Shown: positions 1-10,992 of the stretch, piece after piece
How the letters are laid out: each line of letters begins with the position of its first letter
Numbering within the stretch: position 1 is the stretch's first letter
Assembly: GCA_905116865.2 (NCBI GenBank)
Contig: CAJHNH020002090.1
Coordinates: 332,501 to 396,500, forward strand
Reading direction: 5' to 3'
From: Candidula unifasciata
Lineage: Eukaryota > Mollusca > Gastropoda > Stylommatophora > Geomitridae
DNA length: 64,000 nt
Made by a program: the position numbers and the translations under genes
Notes under the pieces: model-generated
What the model saw: the letters and a program-made list of their open reading frames with translations, nothing else
Told to the model about the DNA's origin: nothing
Database searches by the model: none

Positions 1-978
1 TCACATTTCATCCATAGTAAATGGAAGATGATTTATTCTAAACTTAATATTTTACTGTACTTCATTTGCTCCCTCCCTTGAAACTATAGCAGCTCTTTCA
101 TTCATTAGTATATCAGTTTCACAGTATGAGACTAAATTATGCAGTAAATTACTTCTTAAACTATAATTACAAATTAAAATTATCAGATTCTTCAGTTATA
201 AATTGTAACATAGTTAACATGCCATATAACAGCTATTCAACAAATTGTGAATAAAAGTACTGCTCATCATTTACAACAAATAATTATGTAAATACATTTT
301 TATGAACCAGCTGAATGTAAAAGCTGCTTACCATCATATAAATAGTATTCTTTCTAAATTAAAAAGTTAAAATATTGCAAGATTTCAGTTTAGTTTGATT
401 TATAAGTTAACATGATGTGAAAGCTCATTTATATTGATTTGAAAGTTAATGTTATTTTACAAGAATAATCAGATGGCAGCTTACTTCTTTTCTCTCATTT
501 AAAATACTTAATTTCTGTTAGACCTTGTTTCTCTTGATTATATATTTATTTCAGACAACTATTTTCTAATTTCTTAATGCATATACTAAATCAGTCTACA
601 CTGTTAAGGCACAATTATTATAAGGCAGGTTTCTACATTTCTCATGCAAATGTAAAATAAACAACAGAAAACAATGAAAAAACAACATGACTTTTAAAAT
701 TAAACATGAGGGAGAATATATATACACACATGCTTGACAACAAAAATTAATGGCACTAGAAACAAATAACAAATAATTCAGCCTTTACTCTAAATTATGG
801 CATCCCCTAATTAAAGACTAGCTTCACAATCTGCTTAAACCAGACACTTTATATCAAAAATAAAAAAAGTTTTGCATGTATATGATCTATGAGAAATTAG
901 TAGATTTTAGATTGTCCTATTGGAAAGCATCAGAAAAGCAACAAACAAAAACAAAAATAATTTAATGTAATAATGCAC
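1..978. other. AT-rich non-coding stretch
   Basis: No open frame, RNA gene or recognisable repeat is seen. If the flippase gene on the minus strand continues to the left, this is intron of that gene (inference). Confidence 0.4.
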
Positions 979-1690
979 TGTTAGATCATGGCTATTTAAC
1001 TGGCGGCCTGCGGACCAATCTGGCTCGCCGAGGCCTAGCAAGTGGCCCGCCGATCGTTGCCCAAAAAGTAAAATGTAGTTATTAAAAAGGAATAAATTAA
1101 ATTAACCAGTTTTTCTGTATAAATCTTCAAAAACCAGTTGTGTTGAATGTGTCAATAGGAAATGTTTTTCAGAGATGTGTAAATGCAGAGATACAAGGGA
1201 ACTGGCATAGGAACAGAACATGTTATTTAGTTCAAGGTAAAAGTTCATTCCCAGTTTGTTCGAATAGTAAAACACACCTGTTTGAAGCCAAAGGTAATAA
1301 GTTAGGCTGGAAAGAATCAAGTAATGGGTAGGAAAGCCACATCTGCACTGGACAGTCAATGAAGTGTGATATTTACTGGACAGGAAAGCGTAAGGAAATA
1401 CCAGCACGGTCCTGACAGTTAGAGCTTAGATTATAGAGAAGCTCTCCTTAATGGTGGCCACTAGTACACACAAACTAATGACATTGGGTGCAGCAAAACA
1501 TCAGTGACACCAGACACACCAGAATACAGGCTAGTGATCTTGTTATCAGATTTTAATAAGATTTTTTCGGGAACGTCTAGTCACATACAAGTCACGTAGA
1601 CTGCCGCATGCGATTGAATAGTAACAAACTGAAACAGTAACAGTGTTTTAAATTATCTACTTTTAACAATTTAGTTAAATACTTGATGCC

Positions 1691-2293
1691 ATGGCTAGCA
1701 CTAGTAAGAAAGCAAAGTGAGAATGTGAAAATTATGCATTCAACAGTGGCTGGACATTGAAATATTTATTTATATCACCATCTATGCGTAATTCGAAACC
1801 AGTATGCTTGCTATTTTATTTCTTCAACATTAGACTTGGCAAACTTAACCAATCAAGAGATATAATTATTTTAAAAAGCTTCAGAATAATTTAAACAACA
1901 GATCTGAGGACTTCTATACCCCAAACAATGTAATGTTAATCGTTCAAGAACCTTTTAAAACCCCTCCTGCGGGTGATTTTTCTTTGAATGCTAAGTAGCT
2001 GTTATCCTCTCTTGATGAAGGTTCTCTGCAGTTAGAGCTTGTGGATATCCAAAGTTCTAGCACAGTGAATGAAGGTTTTCAAGAAAGTGGTATCACCAAG
2101 TTTTGGTACAAAAGGATTCAACAGAAGCAGTTCCCTAATGGTAGAAAAGTTTCTGTATTCATACTCACCAAATTTTGGCTCAACTTCCACTAGCGAATCA
2201 AGCTACTCACACATGAATGTCATCAAGACAAACAGTTGGAGCTCACTGAGCAATGATAGGCTGAAGGATTGCATGATAATTGCTCAAACTTGA
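1691..2293 (+). pseudogene. hAT transposase remnant: BED-finger start and hAT C-terminal domain
   Basis: From the ATG at 1691 the frame reads MASTSKKAK, then a stop, then FNSGWTLKYLFI and NSKPVCLLF. This matches the N-terminal BED-type zinc finger of ZBED-like hAT transposases, with the expected second cysteine of the CxxC pair lost. A second frame (2069-2293) ends with FGSTSTSESSYSHMNVIKTN and SSLSNDRLKDCM, the hAT dimerisation domain that normally closes a transposase of about 600 residues. The catalytic core between them is missing, so about 1.2 kb was deleted. In life the enzyme would cut and paste the flanking element in the nucleus; this copy cannot. Family assignment rests on both ends agreeing in strand and order. 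Confidence 0.75.
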
Positions 2294-2394
2294 CACCATC
2301 ATTATTTGGTAAAAGCTCAAAAACGTGACAATGGTAATGTTTATTTTTGATCCTGGCGACAAGTTGGAAATATGTGTATTTTAATTAAAAGTGA

Positions 2395-2671
2395 TCCCTG
2401 CGTGGGTTCCCTATTGTGGGGAAACTAGAACAGACCCACTGCCTACCCAAAAGAATGTCGCAAGAGTTGACTAATTGGGAGCTTCCTTCAAAGTCAGAGT
2501 ACATGTGCCTGAGAGCCAAAGAACCCACAGTCTGCATGCAAATGAATAAGATGTGTATAACGGATGTGTACGCAACACTCAGTTTCTGGAACAGGACTAG
2601 AGTCCAGAAGTAGACGAGCAACCAGAACATTCCGCTGGAGTTTACAGCTGGTGAATACGAAGAAAAAGAAG
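2395..2671 (+). mobile_element. Short retroposon (SINE-like), copy 1
   Basis: This 277-bp unit starts TCCCTGCGTGGGTTCC and ends in an A/G-rich tail (gaagaaaaagaag). It is flanked by a perfect 12-bp direct repeat, aattaaaagtga, at 2383-2394 and 2672-2683. It is clearly related along its whole length to 51112-51402, which has its own different flanking duplication, so both are independent insertions. No open frame is shared by the two copies. I see no convincing tRNA A/B box, 7SL or 5S head, so the promoter type is unknown. It sits inside the hAT element and is therefore younger. Confidence 0.85.
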
Positions 2672-2915
2672 AATTAAAAGTGAGTATTAATTAATCATTA
2701 TTGAAGATTGTTGTACATTTTAAATTATAATGGTTTACAACACTGCTTCATTTATATAGGCTAAGTCCTAGGCATAATAGTTTTCGAGTGTACTAAATCT
2801 ATAGATTGAAAATGTTGTTAATTGTAGTGTGGGCTCGGGCCACTGGCCTGCGATGATCTCTATGTTCAACATTTTGGCCCGCAAGCAAACTTAGTTGAAT
2901 AGCCCTGGTGTAGAT

Positions 2916-3380
2916 CCTTATTTTCCTTTCATTTTGGAACCCTGGGGATGTGATGTTATACTTGAATTTTCTTTGGCAAACGGCACTCAATGAGTGCAGT
3001 GATGTGACCATTGGCCGCCAACCTTCTTTGCTAGTACTGATTTTTAGACTGGCTTTTCTATATTGTCACATATACAAATCTTACTACTAGCGTGACTAAA
3101 GCCACTAGACCGGCAGCAAACGCAAACCTTTTATTCTAATGCAGAAGCAATTTTTTTTTCTTAACTGGGGACAAAAGATGCATGACATGGTTATAATAAG
3201 TATATCTCATTTGCATCATAGTATTACCCACATTCCTATACTTTAACAGCATTCACGCTGTGAATATAAGTTAATGTTCTTAAACTGTATTCAATAAAAT
3301 TTAAAAAATAAAAATAAAAAACCACCAGGTGTTGACACGATATACCACATATACTTCTCAAATGACTAAACCAGCTTTAA
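2916..3380. other. Non-coding stretch
   Basis: AT-rich sequence right of the hAT element. Nothing recognisable. Confidence 0.35.
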
Positions 3381-3383
3381 ATA

Positions 3384-3660
3384 TAGGGTATCCAAAATAC
3401 ATTGCACTTTTCTTTTTAATGCCCAGCATATGGAGAGAGGTGTAAGTTATGCAAACTGCTATTAGATACTCAAATTTTGACTGTACTACCTGCCGTTCCA
3501 ATAAGAAAAAATTTCAAGATGGCTCCCACTGAACAACAGAAGGCATTTTGTGTTGTAAAATACGAAAAGATAACATCTGGGAGGAAATGGACTACCGACT
3601 TGACATCTGCTGTGTCAGAAAGGGTGCCGACATTTAAATCTTTGTAATGTAGGAAAAACT
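3384..3660 (+). pseudogene. Transposase N-terminal fragment (mariner-like helix-turn-helix)
   Basis: A short frame from the ATG at 3519 reads MAPTEQQKAFCVVKYEKITS and stops after 42 codons. The pattern EQxAFCVxxYxK is typical of the N-terminal helix-turn-helix of a large group of invertebrate mariner-like transposases. Just upstream is TATAGGGTATCCAAAATAC (from about 3382), which resembles the outer end of such an element. The HTH fold breaks off after about 20 residues and no catalytic DDE/D part follows. Recognition rests on one short motif, so a chance match is possible. Confidence 0.4.
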
Positions 3661-3749
3661 TTGATATATTACCTTACTTTCAGTATATAAATATAAATGT
3701 GTCCCCAGGAATCACCATCGTCGAATGTTCTTTTTTAATGTGTACACAT

Positions 3750-3910
3750 CACCGATGCACCTACAAACTTGGACAGAACCAATGTTTTCCGCAAAAGATA
3801 TCCTTGTGTATCAAGGAAAAAGAAACAGGTTGGTGCCAGGAACCAAGAGCAAAAGTAAACCTGGCAAAGACCTTCTTAACATAGTTGAATACCTACATTG
3901 TCAGTACACA
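3750..3910 (+). pseudogene. LINE reverse-transcriptase fragment, same family as 17470-18484
   Basis: The DNA aligns with 18270-18470: shared blocks include gatatccttgtgta, ggtgccaggaa and the final cctccttaacatr-like stretch. It corresponds to the piece after the catalytic (Y)ADD box, and the equivalent of YADD is destroyed. A deletion of about 45 bases removes the segment between the second and third blocks. It is a scrap of a few dozen codons without function. The family is the RNase-H/Jockey-I-like LINE type described at 17470. Confidence 0.6.
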
Positions 3911-4399
3911 TACGCAGTCATAAGCATGTGAAGCATTGATATCAAGAAAACAAAAACAATGGAATACTTTGACATAACCTTCGACCGATGCTTGTATATT
4001 TCAACAGCCAAAGTATTTTATTACTCCATGTGTAAGATTATATGGTTCCCAAATTTTTTTAAGTTTTAATTAGGAGTCATCTTTTACACAAGAATGTGTT
4101 TGAATTTTTCCTAATTTTAGGCTTTTAAAAAAACGGTGGGGGAGGGGGGGGGGTGGTGGTGTCTTATACAAGGAGCTGTAATAGAGTCTTTGTACCTATT
4201 TCTTCTTCTTCTTCTTCTGTGTTCATCCGAAGATGTAATTGCGTTGTGTCTGTTTACAGCATGGCTGCGATATTTGCACCTTTCGGCCAACACATCCGAC
4301 TTCTGCGGGCATTTGTTGACCGGGTTAGCCATCCCGGTTGTACCTATTTAATAACTACATGTGGTTGTAAACACATCTTCTATGCTCCACGCATGATTT

Positions 4400-4475
4400 C
4401 ATTGAGAAGGAAGAATCGAACCCTGCTCTCAATGAGCAGTATGGTACACTTCAACAAAAGCCATGTGAACACAGA
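4400..4475 (-). repeat. Possible tRNA-derived SINE fragment
   Basis: On the minus strand, 4411-4423 reads GGGTTCGATTCTT, a good match to the Pol III B box, preceded by a small hairpin (ctgctc...gagcag). A convincing A box is missing. Another copy was not found in the window, so this may be coincidence. Confidence 0.25.
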
Positions 4476-4499
4476 TTTCACAGAAGGACATTAGACAAT

Positions 4500-5795
4500 A
4501 AATTCACCAAAAAATAGTACGCTGATTTAATTTCATTATATTATCTAGGTATTTGTTGTAATGACCTAACCAAATTGGAATTTACAGACGATCTTCAGTA
4601 GAGCCAATTTTCCAGCGTAATCAGAAGATCACAAAACATAATGGTTTTCATTATTCACAGATAAATAGAGAACATCTCCTACTGTGGATAAACCTTTGCA
4701 AACTTGATTGTGGCATATAGAATTAAGTGTCAAATTTTCATACGGGACAACGATTACATTAATTATGTCTCATCTCATTTGGCATCTCAAGTTAGGGTAA
4801 GGATAAACCTTCTAGTATATTCTGAAATTAATAACGGTTCTTCTGAACAATTGGTGGAAACTAAACACATAGTAGTACAAGGTCCCTTTACATCATGAAA
4901 AGAACAGAAGAATTTATAAAGCTTTGCACGAGTTCACTAGGACAGTTAAAAGGACACACTTGCAGCCAATTCATTTCTCGGAACTGTACCCAGGCCAGTT
5001 ACATGGCTAGGAGGACAGACTGTTCGACAAAGTCAAAGAGAAAGATGTAATAAAGGATGATAGTGCGGTATATGGCAGTCTAGGAAACAGCAAAAGAAAC
5101 CAAAGAAGGATGGAAGGATTACAAGAGAAGCAAAGTGGACCAACTGACACCTGTGCCATATAGGGCACGCTTGCAGAAAGTCATAAGAAAAGAGGATGAC
5201 ATGACGATTTTTCTAGAATTATATTCAGTTTTCCCAGGGACGGTACTTTGCCATTACATTAAGTCATAATTGTGTAAAAGTAGTATACTGTACGCAAATA
5301 CGACTACATTTAGAATGGTCAGATTCTTAGGTGCCGAATTCCACTAATTATTTAAGTTGTGCTGCATGACTACATATATTTAAGAACATTCTAGGATCAT
5401 TAAACACAAAACAGTTGACCTAAAGATGCACTAGGGCTTCATACTTTGTGTCAGTTTGGTATCATATATGTCACCGTTACAGGAGTCAGATAAAATTAAG
5501 AAGCTCTCATGGCCAGTTGGGCGTGACTGTCTTGAACCTGCATTTATTATGCACACAGTGTTACAGGGCGTTTTATACATTTAAAAAAATGTGGTATTAA
5601 AAGATCAAATGCCAGAATGACTGAAAAGGTCTATTTACAGTGTGGAGTCAATAAGGGATGTTTTAATCCCCAAGCAATTTATCAGAAACATTAGAACCTC
5701 TGTAAGTTAACCATCTACAGGACTATGGAAAACAGGTCAACTTACTGAGGTGGTCAACAAACGAAATAATAAAGTCTGTTTAGATACTAATTATT
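4500..5795. other. Non-coding stretch
   Basis: No recognised gene. At about 5000-5220 one plus frame is rich in charged residues over about 50 codons but ends in stops and matches nothing I know; it could be decayed transposon sequence. Confidence 0.3.
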
Positions 5796-5989
5796 ATACT
5801 TCAGCAGCCAGTGAAGAGTTCTGATACTAATGGTGCCAGTAGCATTCTGATTAAACATCTGTCTTGCCTTTCCTCTGAGCCTACAGCATCTGCCAGAACC
5901 TCTCGTCACTCCTTTCTGCATCAATCACACCAGACTGTGGTGATCCATCTGTTCCTCCGTACTGTACACGCTCTCCCACAAGGCACCAA

Positions 5990-6390
5990 CCACATCTGCC
6001 TTATCATGCATCAGTATTCCACCAAGTTGTGCAGAGCCAGCCAGTCTGTCCGCCTGTTCATTTTCCAACAGACCAGCGTTTCCCAGTGAAAAAAATCTAG
6101 ACAAAAAACCCTCACCCATGTCCTCCACAGTAAAGCATACCCCTCTGCATGAAGCATGCCTGTCCTGACCTTACTCAGCATGATTTCTGAATCAGTTACA
6201 ATCACGATGTGTGTATGTGTCGTGTTCTCTAACCAGCAGAAAGCTGCAGTAACCGCCTCCGCCTCCATTCTTAAACTGGATGTAGCGGTATCAGCTAGGC
6301 TCTCCTGCACTAAACGCCAAATATTAACTTTTGCCAAGAAACACCAAATAATTGAATCCTCCAAGCGAGCATTATCTTAATTGCTCAATT
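5990..6390 (-). pseudogene. LINE RNase H domain, decayed
   Basis: The minus frames contain LRMEAEAVTAAFCWLENTTH (E is the second catalytic acid), IVIVTDSEIMLSKVRTGML (D is the third) and GLLENEQADRLAGSAQLGG, the typical end of the RNase H fold (normally GHxGxxGNExAD). The histidine region is destroyed by a frameshift: the two open frames (6011-6364 and 5925-6128) overlap out of phase. The domain would remove template RNA during LINE replication. The second copy at 35807-36362 keeps the SSGHAGMSGNEQAD box better. Confidence 0.7.
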
Positions 6391-7299
6391 TCCACCTCCG
6401 TGGCACCTGCTGGCCAGTCTCTTCATTACCAGCTCAGTGTGATTACGACCCTACACAAGTCTGACTGTTCAGGTGGCACTTGGACCCACTACCCTCCTCG
6501 CCTAATGTTCTCAAGGATGCAAACTTGTCTGATTATGTCTTTAGCCTGAGCCATCCATGACTTCCCTCTTATCAGCCTCTGACCCTTAATTGTGCCCAGA
6601 GCTTCATGCAAAGGGTGGTCTGTGTTTGCAGCTACCATGAGATATGACTTCGCCTGCAGCACCTTGTGCTTACCTGCAACAGTCGGCAAACCAAGGATGT
6701 ATTGCATACACACATTGGGGTGTCCCTGGTGCAACCCAGAATGACCTGCATAGCTGCAATCTGTATGCGCTCTAGTTTGTCCATCTGACTCTTTGAGACG
6801 GTAAGCAACCACTGACAGGATCAGGTGCCAGCCCTCCTCTCTAACAGCATCCCTGATGTCTTCATCATTATGATCTATCTGAGCCTTATACCTATGGAGA
6901 AAAAGCCTCCTCTGTTGTCATACGCACACCAACGCCTCTGCAAATTATTTCCACTGTCATAGGCTGATCTTTTCTTTGCATCTGCCTTTACAGTTTCCAG
7001 AATTTCCCTAGTGTTTTATCACCTCCCATATCATTCACAGTAGGTTCCCACTTTGCTCTTTTGGTCTCTGCAGCACAGCGCTTGAAAACCTCCACCTTAT
7101 CTTTTTTCACATTCTCCGCCATCTCCACTTCCTCTTGAGAGCTTGAGGGTGTCTGTCGAACTTTCTTTAGCTGCTTCACTGCGACTCTGTTTGCCTTCCA
7201 CGTCTGTTTAACTTCTGGAGTCCACCATGGGGGCTGAAGAAAATTAGTTCTGGCAGTCCTGTTGCATGCTCCCTGTCTGAGGCGTCCAAGTAGGCTGTT

Positions 7300-7540
7300 G
7301 GTCTACTTATACTGGAAGGTCTTAAGTGCTCTCCCAGCCTTAATCTTACTGAGTTTAGAAATCAAGACTGAACATGGTAAGTGATCACTCCCATGGTCAT
7401 TTAGGACAGTCCATTTAACATCTAAAACTGACGACTGGGGGATAAATGTCAAGTCAATGGCTGTGTCTGCATCGCCAGACCTCACTGCCATTCTAGTCAG
7501 CCTCCCATCGCTGTTTTATTGTTCCACAAATCTCAATAAT
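7300..7540 (-). pseudogene. LINE apurinic-like endonuclease, C-terminal part
   Basis: The minus frame contains DTAIDLTFI followed by WTVLNDHGSDHLPCSVLI. SDH is the terminal catalytic motif of the APE-like endonucleases that nick target DNA for LINE insertion; (S)AIDLTF before it is the usual context. Only the last 70 residues remain; the N-terminal catalytic residues and the GDFN box are absent. It is followed on the same strand by the linker at about 7180-6990 (MKQLKKVRQTPSSSQEEVEM...). Part of the element at 5800-7545. Confidence 0.7.
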
Positions 7541-7549
7541 AAAACAGAC

Positions 7550-8487
7550 AGTTTTGAATGTAGTCAATTTTGTGTTTCAATTTAAAGGACTCATTTATTT
7601 GCTATTTTTAATCAATTGTTTCAGTAGTATGCACCAGATGAGGTGCAACGAAATATACCAGTCAATACATTGTGCACTCTACTGTTTGTGTCTTCTTTGT
7701 TCAAATTCACAATGGGGAAACACTGCTTCATTAGTATATGTCCAGTTCTCATACAAGACAAAGAAACTAGCCATGGGTAACTAAGACCTGGTAATACCTG
7801 ACAGAACAAAAATTACACCTAGGAAATAGAAAAAGTGTCAAATTCTCACTTAACAAGGAATATTCTGCCCTTCTGACTCTTGCCAGTAAAGTGATAACCC
7901 AGAAAAGAAAGCTCAGACATGATGGCCACACAAACACACACACACACAAAAACATGACTTGGGGGTGGGGGTTTCCACACCTATAGACACATGTAAACCA
8001 GATGGTCCAGCTTGAGAACATGTAATCAGAATGTAGGCAGTCAATAACTTAATGACAGACACAGAGAGGGAGGTTTTTAGCATGAAAGTACCTCAGTGTT
8101 ACAGCTTCTCTTGAATGAAAGAGTTAAATAAAGATAGGGTAGGTGCTTAGCTCTGCTAAGTGATATGAGAGGGAAGGTTAATATAGCTAATGGTCTTGAA
8201 AGAATTTAGATTTTGCATGTCACTGACGAGGTGAGGATCAACAACAGAAAATCCTTCATGCTGTTCATTTCTTAAACTTCAGCAAAGTGCTGCTTTTTCC
8301 AAGTTCTCACAAGGCCCAATCACCACCTGTTTTAAGCGTTATGGTCCAACTGCATGAACTTATCAAGTGTAGTGATATCGGCACGCTAGGAAAAGATAGG
8401 CACAGCCTCAAATTCAGAGCTGTCAGAGGTTTTACTTTACATGAAGCTAAAGTTATGTATCTTTCTTTATAAACTCTAAACTATAAA
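7550..8487. other. Non-coding stretch
   Basis: No gene recognised. A short CA repeat lies at about 7935-7955. Confidence 0.3.
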
Positions 8488-8640
8488 CATCTAAAACCCC
8501 TTTCCCTCTCCTGTGGCTACCAAGTGCAGCTATTATCAATCAATTTATTTGAAAGCCAAATGTCTTTGGACTTTGTCTGACATCAATTTAATGTATGCAG
8601 TAGTCAGGTTTTTCATGTGGATATGCAGCACTTGAATTTA
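8488..8640 (+). repeat. Fragment of LTR-element leader (same repeat as 31515-31660)
   Basis: Shares acatctaaaaccccttt and ggactttgtctga blocks with 31515-31660 and, for the second half, with 40225-40310. In those copies the sequence lies just downstream of an LTR-like repeat, so this is probably internal leader of the same element. No LTR is seen directly upstream here. Confidence 0.6.
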
Positions 8641-9186
8641 AACCCACACTAACCACAAATGTTTTTACCCACAAGAAACCTGCACAGTACCCCATATACA
8701 AAAACAGTCAGCTTTTCCAGTCACAAAGATGTTTGGCTCTTGGTGTTCGGTGATGTTATAATTTAATATGACTTTTTTTTACGTACTGTAAGTTTTCGGA
8801 AAGCAAGGTTCATAGCATTCTAAAAACATATGCAATGCATGCTAAGAAAGCCACTGATATGTACATGCTGCAATGACAGTTCTGTATTTTGAAAATTTGA
8901 AATCTAAGCATGTTATGCATCTTCCAATCTTGGACAGTTAACTGGATACCTGAGATTCTAATATACAGATGATGCTGCTGCTGCACAATTTACGTATTGC
9001 ACTGAAATTTCCCTTACTGTCTCTAAAAAACAAAAACTAACATTAATGACTATTTCAAATGTGGTAAAGATAATCTATCCCAATTATCCTTCAGATTATC
9101 CCGCCAAAAACAGCTGAACAAATCATTACCTCTCTCATCTTCTCTTATGATCCTGAACATTCTGATAACCATCAGCACCCACTGTA
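8641..9186. other. Non-coding stretch
   Basis: Nothing recognisable. Confidence 0.3.
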
Positions 9187-10060
9187 TTCAGTAAAGTTGA
9201 CAATATTCTCATCATAAAGTGCCTTGCCAACTGGCTTGGGAATTTATGACTATTCACCATCTGCGATCCGTAACTGTGTGTTGACACCCCTCTATGCCAT
9301 GACAAAAGGCTGTCAATAATCTTCTCGTGCTGTCTTCCTCTGTCTCTCTTTCCAGTGGTTACAACATGTTCCTTTTCTCATTTTCTAACAACTTGACCAA
9401 CAAATCTCTGTAAATTTTCTGTAAATCCACATCTCTGAGGCCTCAAGATATTGTTTAGCCTGTTTATTAATTCTCCAGGATTCATAGCCTTATGTTAAAA
9501 CTGGCTCTATATAGTTTGCAAGAATTCTTCTCCTTACATCTAATGACATGGATTTATTACACAAAATAATCTTCATTTTTTTAAAAGGCAGTTTTGGCTC
9601 TTTTGTTCTAAAGAAAATGCCATTGACTATTATACATTTAGGCACTATTCTTTTCTTGAAAATCACCATTACTTCTGTCTTCCCATTTTTCAAACTAAGT
9701 CCCATTTTATCACTTTCTATCCCCATCTTATCTATTAATTCTTGAAGTTTTTTCTGACTTTTCGCCATCAAGGCAGTGTCATCAGCATAATGCAGATTGT
9801 TTGTGTTATATCCACTAACCACAATTCCTGGAAAATCCATGATGGATCTCATTATATATTCACAGTAGAATGAACACAAATCAGGTGATAGTGCAAATCC
9901 TTCTTGCACTACCCTCTTTATGCTCTGAAATTTTCCCAAATGTTATCAATTCTTATAGCCGCTTTTTTCTGCCATTAAATGTTCTTCCTAATTCTTAAAT
10001 CTTTTCTATCAATGTTTAACTTTTCCAAGTTTTATTATTTCTTTGTGTTTCAACATTAGA
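9187..10060 (-). mobile_element. LINE 3' half, 'RQGT' family, copy a
   Basis: On the minus strand this is a 5'-truncated LINE that starts within the reverse transcriptase (about 10060) and runs to the ORF end near 9205. It carries NLHYADDTALMAKSQKK (YADD catalytic box), LSLKNGKTEVMVI, and the frameshifted C-terminal region whose intact relatives end in SRQGT. The conserved fingers sequence GVRQGCVLSP is altered to VVQEGFALSP. Relatives are at 15898-16380 (minus) and 45060-46440 (plus). It lies in the presumed intron just downstream of flippase exon A. RTE-type affinity is my inference from the short 3' end with a TGA-type tail; clade not certain. Confidence 0.7.
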
Positions 10061-10277
10061 TCAATGGATGAAGCTACAGTATAACAACATACAGACAGCA
10101 TGCACTATACACTGTGTTAGCTGTGAGGAGCAGTACCTGAAGGTAGTATGAACAAACAAAAGCTACAGATTTCAACAATTAATTGAAGAAATTATATTTA
10201 GTTATGTGCTGGGCATAAATCTTGTGGAAAAATATAACACACAAGTATCTTAAGTGTATTTCCTTGGAAGAACTCAC

Positions 10278-10376
10278 ATAGTCGTCACAGGCATCTTTGA
10301 AGGCTGAAAGCATCAGCACAGCTAGAAGAGGGATTAGTGTAGTGAATGGTGTCAGGGATGAAACCACTGGCAACAT
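10278..10376 (-). CDS. P4-type ATPase (phospholipid flippase) exon, alternative version A
   Basis: The 33 codons begin MLPVVSSLTPFTTLIPLL and end KDACDDY. This is the conserved P4-ATPase segment from the end of transmembrane helix 1 through the loop and helix 2 to the (K)DxxDDY motif at its cytosolic end. The splice signals are good: a pyrimidine-rich tract and gtccag acceptor before 10376, and GTGAGT donor at 10277-10272. Phase is 0 at both ends. It follows exon C (15659-15772, ending LLVLQ) in frame, and is 18/33 identical to exon B at 12083-12181, with the same length and phase. P4-ATPases move aminophospholipids or phosphatidylcholine from the outer to the inner leaflet. ATP8B is the closest style; ATP8A cannot be excluded. 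The next exon (RHxxDxxVN) was not found in the 10 kb to the left. Confidence 0.82.
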
Positions 10377-10842
10377 CTGGACTCCATCACAAAAAATTGT
10401 TGGGAGCAGGGGGAAAATAATGTCAACAGATCAATACAATTTCCAAAACAACATTCTCACTGCAAATATCAACTGTGAAAAACAAAGGATATGGAAAACA
10501 ATTTGATACTACAAATTCCTGGTGAAGACACATCATCAACAGTCAGTCAAATCACCGACCTAACAAAGCTCTAAATGAGACAGAATATTAGGAATAAATA
10601 ATTAAACACACACACATAGACACAATTACAATTGTACAAAAAATATAAATATTTCAGTATTACAGGGCTTAGAATGTGAAGCTCATTATAGACTGCAACA
10701 AAAAGGTTAAGCCATTTTGGTTTCATCAAAATAAAACAGAGGGTGTAAAAACATACTAAGACATTTAAAACAATCAATAATAAAAAAAAATTTAGCAATC
10801 TCAAAATGTGTTCATCAATTGTTTTACTTTCATGTGATATTT

Positions 10843-10992
10843 AAATATATACATATACAGAGTGTGTGTGTGCATATGTGAATGTGTATATACATACATA
10901 ATATATGTGTGTGTGTGTGTGTGTGTAAATATATGTAAATATACGTGTGTGTGTGTATGTGTGTGTATATGTACATACATACATATATGTAT
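10843..10992. repeat. TG/TA microsatellite
   Basis: Mixed (tg)n, (ta)n and tacatacata runs. The open frame seen on the minus strand here is only the translated repeat. Confidence 0.9.

Larger units (their letters stand above)
987..2907 (+). mobile_element. hAT DNA transposon, internally deleted, with nested retroposon
   Basis: The ends are imperfect terminal inverted repeats: the left end begins CATGGCTATTTAACT and the reverse complement of the right end begins CAGGGCTATTCAACT (13 of 15 match). Both continue into GC-rich sequence with GGCCTGCGG or TTGCGGGCC, the style of hAT/Charlie-type ends. The flanking 8-mers are tgttagat (979-986) and gtgtagat (2908-2915); they share TAGAT, matching the TAGA core typical of hAT target duplications, though three bases differ. 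Remnants of a BED-finger transposase and a C-terminal hAT dimerisation domain lie inside. A short retroposon (2395-2671) interrupts the right half; without it the element is about 1.63 kb, well short of an autonomous hAT. Confidence 0.75.
5800..7545 (-). mobile_element. LINE remnant with endonuclease and RNase H, reverse transcriptase deleted
   Basis: Read on the minus strand, domains come in LINE order: an endonuclease end (7540-7300), a basic linker (about 7200-6960), the post-RT region (6830-6400), an RNase H domain (6390-5990), then a 3' end near 5800. The reverse transcriptase, which should lie between linker and post-RT region (around 6900) and take about 800 bp, is missing. The part below about 6560 is repeated at 35807-36635, where the homologous sequence confirms the 3' end. 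RNase H after the RT places the element in the Jockey/I-type LINEs rather than RTE. Frameshifts and stops are present throughout. Confidence 0.7.

Noticed and set aside
4136..4494. Overlapping plus frames of 71-113 codons
   Set aside because: No known domain, different frames overlap, and the region includes a TTC repeat and a tRNA-like B box on the other strand.
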